Origin: Candidatus Saccharimonadota bacterium
GTDB lineage: Bacteria > Patescibacteriota > Saccharimonadia > Saccharimonadales > Saccharimonadaceae
Length of the DNA stretch: 64,000 nt
NCBI GenBank assembly: GCA_017516075.1
Contig: JAFWDS010000033.1
Coordinates: 1 to 64,000 of the forward strand
Reading direction: 5' to 3'
In this document: positions 59,482 through 64,000 of the stretch, piece after piece
How positions within the stretch are numbered: position 1 is the stretch's first letter
How the letters are laid out: every line of letters begins with the position of its first letter
Position numbers and translations under genes: made by a program
The notes under the pieces: model-generated
Told to the model about the DNA's origin: nothing
What the model saw: only the letters and a program-made list of their open reading frames with translations
The model's database searches: none

Positions 59482-60594
59482 TTAATCGCTGACATCTACG
59501 TCTAGGGTGATATGAATGGCATAGTTTTGATATTTGGTTTGGACTTCGTCGTAGATGTGCTGATACAATTCCTCGCGATTTTTGACGGCAAAGTCGATAA
59601 TGATATCGAAGCTGATGGTTTTATCTTCTTCGTCAAGATAAAAGCCATGCATTTCGAGGACGCCTTGATGCGAAAAGACGATAGTTTTGATGTCTTGTTG
59701 AATTTTGCTAATGGATTTATCGTTGGTGTTAATTGAGTAGACGCCGATAGTATGAAGAATAACGCCATATTTTTGAGCTATAGTTTTGGTGAGGTGACGG
59801 GAGATTTTATCAATATCGGCGACAGTGAGAGTGTCTGGGACTTCGATATGAACGGAACCAAGGTATTTGTCAGGCCCAAAATCGTGTAAAACCAAATCGA
59901 ATGCGCCTTGAATGTCCTTTTCTTTAGTGATTTCTTTCTTGATTTTTTTGGTAAGAGAGCTTTCAACCCTAGTGCCAAGGATATTGTCGACAGATTCTTT
60001 GATGAGGTCGATACCGGTTTTGATAATGTATAAAGAAACTAAAATACCGACGTAGGCTTCGAGGTCGATTTGCCAGAGCATATAAATAATTGTGGAGGCG
60101 AGGACAGAGATGGAAAGGAGGCCGTCATTGAAGGCATCAATGCCGCTTGCAACGAGAGAGTCGGAGCGGACCTTTTTGCCAGTGTTTTTGACGAAGAGGC
60201 CGAGAGCAAATTTGATAGCGATACCAGCAATTAGGATAATGATTGTAGCGATGTTGTAATCTGGAGTTTCGGGGTTGATGATTTTTTTGATGGATTCAAT
60301 TAGTGCCGTGATGCCGGCATAGAGGATGATGGCGGAAACGACAAGCGAAGTGACGTATTCAATGCGACCGTGGCCGAAGGGGTGGTCACGATCGGGGGCT
60401 TTGCCAGCAAGTTTGGTGCCAATAATAGTGACGACACTGGAAAGGGCATCGCTCAAGTTGTTGACGGCGTCAGTGATGATAGCGATAGAATTAGACATGA
60501 AACCGACTGTAGCTTTGAAACCAACGAGAACGAGGTTTGCTAGGATGCTGATGATGCTGGTTTTGACAACGGTTTGTTCGCGACGATTTTTCAT
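59482..60594 (-). CDS. Cation diffusion facilitator (CDF) family metal exporter
   Basis: 370 residues from the ATG at 60594; an upstream ATG at 60618 is excluded because the -10 box lies between. Six membrane helices occupy about residues 10-205. The metal-site motifs are SIAIITDAVNNLSDA (the NxxD form, as in manganese or iron exporters) and DHPFGHGRIE, with a second site DSLVASGIDAFNDG. The cytoplasmic C-terminal domain (about 210-370) is longer than usual. It exports divalent metals by proton exchange; Asn in place of the zinc-site His suggests Mn or Fe. Confidence 0.92.
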   Translation of the reverse strand: MKNRREQTVVKTSIISILANLVLVGFKATVGFMSNSIAIITDAVNNLSDALSSVVTIIGTKLAGKAPDRDHPFGHGRIEYVTSLVVSAIILYAGITALIESIKKIINPETPDYNIATIIILIAGIAIKFALGLFVKNTGKKVRSDSLVASGIDAFNDGLLSISVLASTIIYMLWQIDLEAYVGILVSLYIIKTGIDLIKESVDNILGTRVESSLTKKIKKEITKEKDIQGAFDLVLHDFGPDKYLGSVHIEVPDTLTVADIDKISRHLTKTIAQKYGVILHTIGVYSINTNDKSISKIQQDIKTIVFSHQGVLEMHGFYLDEEDKTISFDIIIDFAVKNREELYQHIYDEVQTKYQNYAIHITLDVDVSD

Positions 60595-60645
60595 GAAGAT
60601 ATTATAGCACTTTTTCATATGAGAATAATCCTTTATAATAAAAGT
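60595..60645. promoter_or_regulatory. Divergent leaderless promoters of CDF and AlkD-like genes
   Basis: On the minus strand TATAAT (60601-60606) is 6 nt from the CDF ATG; on the plus strand TATAAT (60634-60639) is 6 nt from the alkD-like ATG. Neither gene has a Shine-Dalgarno sequence. Confidence 0.75.
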
Positions 60646-61368
60646 ATGAATAGAGTATGTAATTATAAGGAGTTACGGCTGAGGTTGGCGGATTTGGCGG
60701 ATGATGAGTACCGCGTGTTCAGCATGAAAGGGATTCCAAGTGAGAGGCCGTTTATCGGGGTGAGGATTCCTTTGATACGGGAAATAGTAGCAAAGGTGCC
60801 AAGTGAGAAGATTGTTGAATTATTGAAGGTGGAGCCGATGGCGATTGAAGAAGTGCTCGCGAGAGGGATGTTGATTGGTCGGTTGCCGTATGAGGAGATT
60901 GTGGCTTCGTGTGATGAGTTTGATAGCAATTCATGGTTTGACTCGCAGATTGGTTATATTGATAATTGGTGTACATGTGATATTTTTTGCTCTGGAGTAT
61001 GCAAGAAGATAGGGAAACATCGGGAAGAGTTTTTGGAATCGAAAGTGGATGAACTGCTTGAGGCTAAGGATGAGTTTGCAGTGCGGGTGGGGCTGGTGAT
61101 ACTGAAATGCGGATATGTGAGCGAGGATTATCTTGCAGTGATTTTTGACCGAGTGGAGAGGTTGGCTAGTCGGGAAGAGTATTATGTGCGGATGGCGATA
61201 GCATGGTTGATCGCAGAATGTTTTATTAAATATCCAGATGAAACTATGGCATATCTAAAAGTTTCTAAACTACCGAAATGGACTTATAATAAGACTATAT
61301 CTAAGATTTGTGATTCGTATCGAGTGGAACCAGAGATGAAAGAAATATTAAGAAAAATGAGGAGGTGA
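60646..61368 (+). CDS. AlkD-like DNA alkylation repair protein
   Basis: 240 residues from the ATG at 60646; the frame is open further upstream but the -10 box at 60634-60639 fixes the start. HEAT-like helical repeats run through the protein. The segment FIGVRIPLIREIVAKV, and WFDSQIGYIDNWCTCDIFCSG with VRMAIAWLIAECFIKYP, match AlkD-type DNA glycosylases and their relatives. The catalytic Asp of AlkD is probably in the DNWCTCD segment. It would remove alkylated bases. Followed by DUF1653 after 1 bp (GAGGAGGTG). Confidence 0.85.
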   Translation: MNRVCNYKELRLRLADLADDEYRVFSMKGIPSERPFIGVRIPLIREIVAKVPSEKIVELLKVEPMAIEEVLARGMLIGRLPYEEIVASCDEFDSNSWFDSQIGYIDNWCTCDIFCSGVCKKIGKHREEFLESKVDELLEAKDEFAVRVGLVILKCGYVSEDYLAVIFDRVERLASREEYYVRMAIAWLIAECFIKYPDETMAYLKVSKLPKWTYNKTISKICDSYRVEPEMKEILRKMRR

Positions 61369-61369
61369 A

Positions 61370-61618
61370 ATGAAGAGAGAATTAGTGATACATGGAGTGT
61401 ACCGTCATTTTAAGGGGAATATGTATATAGTGGAGGATGTGGCGATTGATTCGGAGACGGATGAGTATTTGGTGATTTATCGGGCATTATATGGTGAGGG
61501 GTTGTTGTATGCGAGGCCTATGAAGATGTTTCTGAGTCCGGTTGATACTAAAAAGTATCCGGACGTGAAACAGAAATGGCGATTTGAATACATAGAGGAA
61601 GGAGATAAAACAAAATGA
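61370..61618 (+). CDS. DUF1653-family protein
   Basis: 82 residues. The family pattern is HGVYRHFKGNMYIVEDVAIDSE, VIYRALYGEGLLYARPMKMF, and KWRFEYIEE near the end. The function of DUF1653 is unknown; it is a small SH3-like beta domain. GAGGAGG lies 5 nt before the ATG. Its stop overlaps the next start (ATGA). Confidence 0.88.
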   Translation: MKRELVIHGVYRHFKGNMYIVEDVAIDSETDEYLVIYRALYGEGLLYARPMKMFLSPVDTKKYPDVKQKWRFEYIEEGDKTK

Positions 61619-62169
61619 AAATTGAATATTTAGGACATGCATGTTTTCGATTGGACGATGTGCTCGTGATTGACCCGTATAAAGATGGATCGGTGCCGGG
61701 GCTTTCGCCTTTACGCGTGAAGGCAGTGAAGGTGATTTGTACGCACGAGCATGCTGATCATAGTGGTAGGGAATGTGTGGAGCTAGTCGATGGTGAGTGT
61801 GATTTTGAGATTCGTGAGGTGCCAAGTTGGCATGATAATGCGAACGGAAGTCTGCGTGGACCAAATACGATTTTTGTGATTACAAAGAATAGCGAAAAGT
61901 TGGTGCATCTTGGGGACTTGGGTCATTTTCCTGACGATGAGCAGCTTGCGGTGATTTCAAATGCGGATTATTTGTTAATACCAGTGGGTGGGTATTATAC
62001 GATTGATGCGGAAATGGCGGTGAAGATTTGCGAAGCGGCGCGGCCGAAGTGTATTATCCCGATGCACTATCGGACGACTACATCAGGTTATGCGGAACTA
62101 GCGATGGTCGATGAATTTGTGAAATTGGCGGAAGAAAAAGGTTTATCAGACATAATAAAAATAATGTAA
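61615..62169 (+). CDS. Metallo-beta-lactamase-fold hydrolase (UPF0173-like)
   Basis: 184 residues. Metal motifs are GHACFRLDD, the core THEHADHSG (HxHxDH), a further His in VPSWHDNANG, LVHLGDLGHF and IPMHYRT. The short form matches the UPF0173/YtkL-type metal-dependent hydrolases (Lactamase_B_3). The substrate is unknown. Part of the alkD-DUF1653 operon. Confidence 0.9.
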   Translation: MKIEYLGHACFRLDDVLVIDPYKDGSVPGLSPLRVKAVKVICTHEHADHSGRECVELVDGECDFEIREVPSWHDNANGSLRGPNTIFVITKNSEKLVHLGDLGHFPDDEQLAVISNADYLLIPVGGYYTIDAEMAVKICEAARPKCIIPMHYRTTTSGYAELAMVDEFVKLAEEKGLSDIIKIM

Positions 62170-62192
62170 AAATCAGTAATCTATTGAAATGA

Positions 62193-64000
62193 TTATATGA
62201 TAGAGTCTTTGCTCTTATGGCTGGATTTGCAACCCAAATAAACGATGAATATGATGGCGCCGAAAAGTGACGCGATGATGGTTTCACCTGCGATACCTAT
62301 AGTAGCTGAGGCATTGGTCGAGGCGACATGCGTTTCTAGACCAGTACTCGGGACTTTGACGGGATCTTCTTCTGCTGGAATGAGACTTTTTAGTATTGGC
62401 ATGATGCTTTCGGGAATGTGACCAATGACGAGTTTTTCGGCGTTTTTGATTAGACTATACGTATAGTATAGTGAATAATTTTCGCCGTAAGTGCTTTGAG
62501 TATACTTTGCGTCTGCGATAAGGAGAGGTGCTAGAGCTTTGACGAGTTTAGGAAGATTGGTTTTGATAACATCAAACTCGTCTTCGGTGATGGATGGGGC
62601 TTCGCCAAATGTATCTTCATAATCGTTGTAGGTACCTATGTAGCTAGTCAGCTTTGTTAATAATTCGTCGACGTCGGCATCAGTAGCGGTGCCTTTTAAG
62701 ATTTTGACAAGACTTTGGTAGACCGGGAAGTTGGCAAGGGATTCTATTAAATCTGCACCGTAACCACCTGTCATGAGGTCCATAAGAGCGTTGCCGGCGA
62801 CCATGCCGGCGAGACCTTGATCGGTGTCTTTGATAAAATCAGTGAGTTCGGATTGACGGTCGATAGTACGCATTTGATAGATTTTCATAATGGCAGAAAG
62901 AGGTGCTTTAACTTCGGAATCGAAATATTCGCGAGTGAGGACGTTGGCGTTAACGAACTGAATCCAAGAATCCATATAATCACGGCCGTTCATAGTGGCG
63001 ACATCTTCAGTGAGGCCTTCGTTGTCTGAAAGGATATTGAGGGCTCTTGCTGGATCGGAGAGGTCGGCAATATTAATCATGGAAGTAGTAATATTAAGGT
63101 CGGCGGGATGGACCTCTTCGTAAGTGCCAGTGTTGTAAAAACCCCAAAGCTCAGGGAAGACGTAGCCGAGGAGCAAGTCGTTGCCGTCTTTGACGTCGTG
63201 AATGTTGGTGTAATTAGTGGCTACGTTGCTAGCTCTCGGTGCACCAAAAGTATAGACGTAAAAATCGTCTGGTGACATTTGGTAGTCGTCGATATTAGAG
63301 TTGATGGTTTTACCAAATAAATCGATGACGGCACCGCCACGGGAATAGCCAACAGCCCAAGTTTTGTAATTGGTAAAATTATGATCTGTAACGTATTGAT
63401 TGAAGCGTTCAACGACGAGATTGGCGGATTCAGAGAATCCAGCGTGATCGCCAGTGGTGCCGACATTGAAATTAGAAAGCCATTCGGTCATGTAATTGTA
63501 ATTACGCGGGGCAACTACGACTAGCTCTTGACCATTTGGAAGAGTCTTGTGGGCGATAGTGGTACCCATAGAATGACCGTCTTCTTCGGAAGAAATGTCC
63601 CAGCTTTCGTAGTCGGAAAAACCGAGTTGGTCTAAGAGATTGTAGAGTTTAGGGTTGGGGTTTGATGGATCAGACGGGTAGCCATCGGCTTGGTTTTCGT
63701 AGCCAGCAAGGGCAAGGGCGTATGATACAGCGCGAAGTTTGGGGTGGTCACCAGGAGATGATTCATCAAAGTAGGCGTCACTATAATTAATGGTACTAGT
63801 TTCGTCCAAAGCGTCAAAGACGGTAACCCAAGGGTCGTTTGGATTTTCTACAAAACCATAATATGGGTACGTAACAGCGATTTCATCTGAATCGGTAGCT
63901 GAAGTGGTATTGATTAGGGAACTAGACGAGCCGATAATGATAAGCCCTGCAGTTATAATAAATAGCGATTGTTTAAGCTTTGCTCTAAAAAAATTAATAA
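62193..64000 (-). CDS. Surface-anchored lipase-like serine hydrolase, 5'-partial
   Basis: At least 602 residues. The frame stays open to the right edge without an ATG, so the start codon lies outside the window; the visible N-terminal part includes a membrane/signal segment (LFIITAGLIIIGSSSSL). A class 3 lipase-like alpha/beta-hydrolase core follows, with the nucleophile elbow WAVGYSRGGAVIDL and an upstream VVVAPRNYNYM. A long helical region comes next, and a C-terminal membrane helix (ETIIASLFGAIIFIVYLG) with basic tail anchors it. It may hydrolyse host or neighbour-cell lipids or esters. The third member of the catalytic triad is not assigned. Confidence 0.75.
   Translation of the reverse strand, partial: INFFRAKLKQSLFIITAGLIIIGSSSSLINTTSATDSDEIAVTYPYYGFVENPNDPWVTVFDALDETSTINYSDAYFDESSPGDHPKLRAVSYALALAGYENQADGYPSDPSNPNPKLYNLLDQLGFSDYESWDISSEEDGHSMGTTIAHKTLPNGQELVVVAPRNYNYMTEWLSNFNVGTTGDHAGFSESANLVVERFNQYVTDHNFTNYKTWAVGYSRGGAVIDLFGKTINSNIDDYQMSPDDFYVYTFGAPRASNVATNYTNIHDVKDGNDLLLGYVFPELWGFYNTGTYEEVHPADLNITTSMINIADLSDPARALNILSDNEGLTEDVATMNGRDYMDSWIQFVNANVLTREYFDSEVKAPLSAIMKIYQMRTIDRQSELTDFIKDTDQGLAGMVAGNALMDLMTGGYGADLIESLANFPVYQSLVKILKGTATDADVDELLTKLTSYIGTYNDYEDTFGEAPSITEDEFDVIKTNLPKLVKALAPLLIADAKYTQSTYGENYSLYYTYSLIKNAEKLVIGHIPESIMPILKSLIPAEEDPVKVPSTGLETHVASTNASATIGIAGETIIASLFGAIIFIVYLGCKSSHKSKDSII

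Noticed and set aside
1-64000. CRISPR array, IS element or transposase, integrase
   Set aside because: No regularly spaced repeats and no recognisable transposase or integrase frame was seen on either strand.
1-64000. Reverse transcriptase or template repeat of a DGR within the window
   Set aside because: None of the frames carries a reverse-transcriptase motif such as YxDD in a suitable context, and no non-coding AAC-rich copy of the tails is present.
1-64000. Recoded UGA (as in Gracilibacteria and Absconditabacteria)
   Set aside because: Conserved genes end properly at UGA, for example in ATGA and TGATG overlaps, and no conserved gene needs UGA read as Gly.

Overview
The window most resembles a member of the Candidate Phyla Radiation (Patescibacteria), probably Candidatus Saccharibacteria (TM7). 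This is an inference from gene content. Supporting points are: very tight packing with overlapping genes; the standard code (UGA acts as a stop); a Gram-positive-like envelope locus (LCP ligase, TagD, CDP-glycerol-type transferases, TagGH-type exporter); a PrgI/VirB4/VirB6/VirB2-like secretion or pilus locus; large Thr/Ser/Asn-rich surface proteins with Fib_succ_major (C-type-lectin-like) domains; and no amino-acid or nucleotide biosynthesis operons. By eye the DNA is moderately AT-rich.

Layout. (1) 1-6471, minus: a giant multidomain surface protein that runs off the left edge. It is open over at least 2157 codons. (2) About 6.5-30.2 kb: a cell-surface glycopolymer locus. It holds an LCP ligase, a stand-alone LexA DNA-binding domain, a CotH-like kinase, a membrane sulfatase-fold enzyme, a hemagglutinin/lysozyme-like protein with four repeats, three family-2 glycosyltransferases, UDP-galactopyranose mutase, an O-acyltransferase, TagD, two further transferases, a TagGH/Wzm-Wzt exporter, a cytidylyltransferase-oxidoreductase fusion, a HisC-like aminotransferase, a YidC-TagF fusion and GalE. 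Together they could make, decorate, export and attach a polyol-phosphate polymer containing galactofuranose. (3) 30.2-40.7 kb: UvrA, a second Fib_succ surface protein, an amidohydrolase, a TylF-like methyltransferase carrying an in-frame palindrome, an unidentified structured RNA gene, and groES-groEL under a CIRCE operator. (4) 40.8-41.0 kb: tRNA-Ser(GCU) with a 21-bp duplication of its 3' end. (5) 41.1-52.6 kb: a type IV secretion/pilus locus with five VirB2-like small membrane proteins, VirB6, PrgI, a detached VirB4 N-domain and VirB4, interrupted by comF and hsp20. (6) 52.6-64 kb: CIRCE-dnaJ, a RelBE-like toxin-antitoxin pair, a third Fib_succ surface protein, RNase Y, a cation exporter, an AlkD-like protein, DUF1653, a metallo-beta-lactamase-fold hydrolase, and a surface lipase-like protein cut by the right edge.

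Three themes stand out. First, the C-terminal ends of the Fib_succ domains differ mainly at AAC-derived codons, the pattern left by diversity-generating retroelements, although no reverse transcriptase is in the window. Second, many first genes have TATAAT exactly 6-7 nt before ATG, implying leaderless transcripts. Third, two non-coding or mobile elements look new: a 125-bp palindrome inside a coding gene, and an RNA gene of about 270 nt with consensus promoter and terminator.
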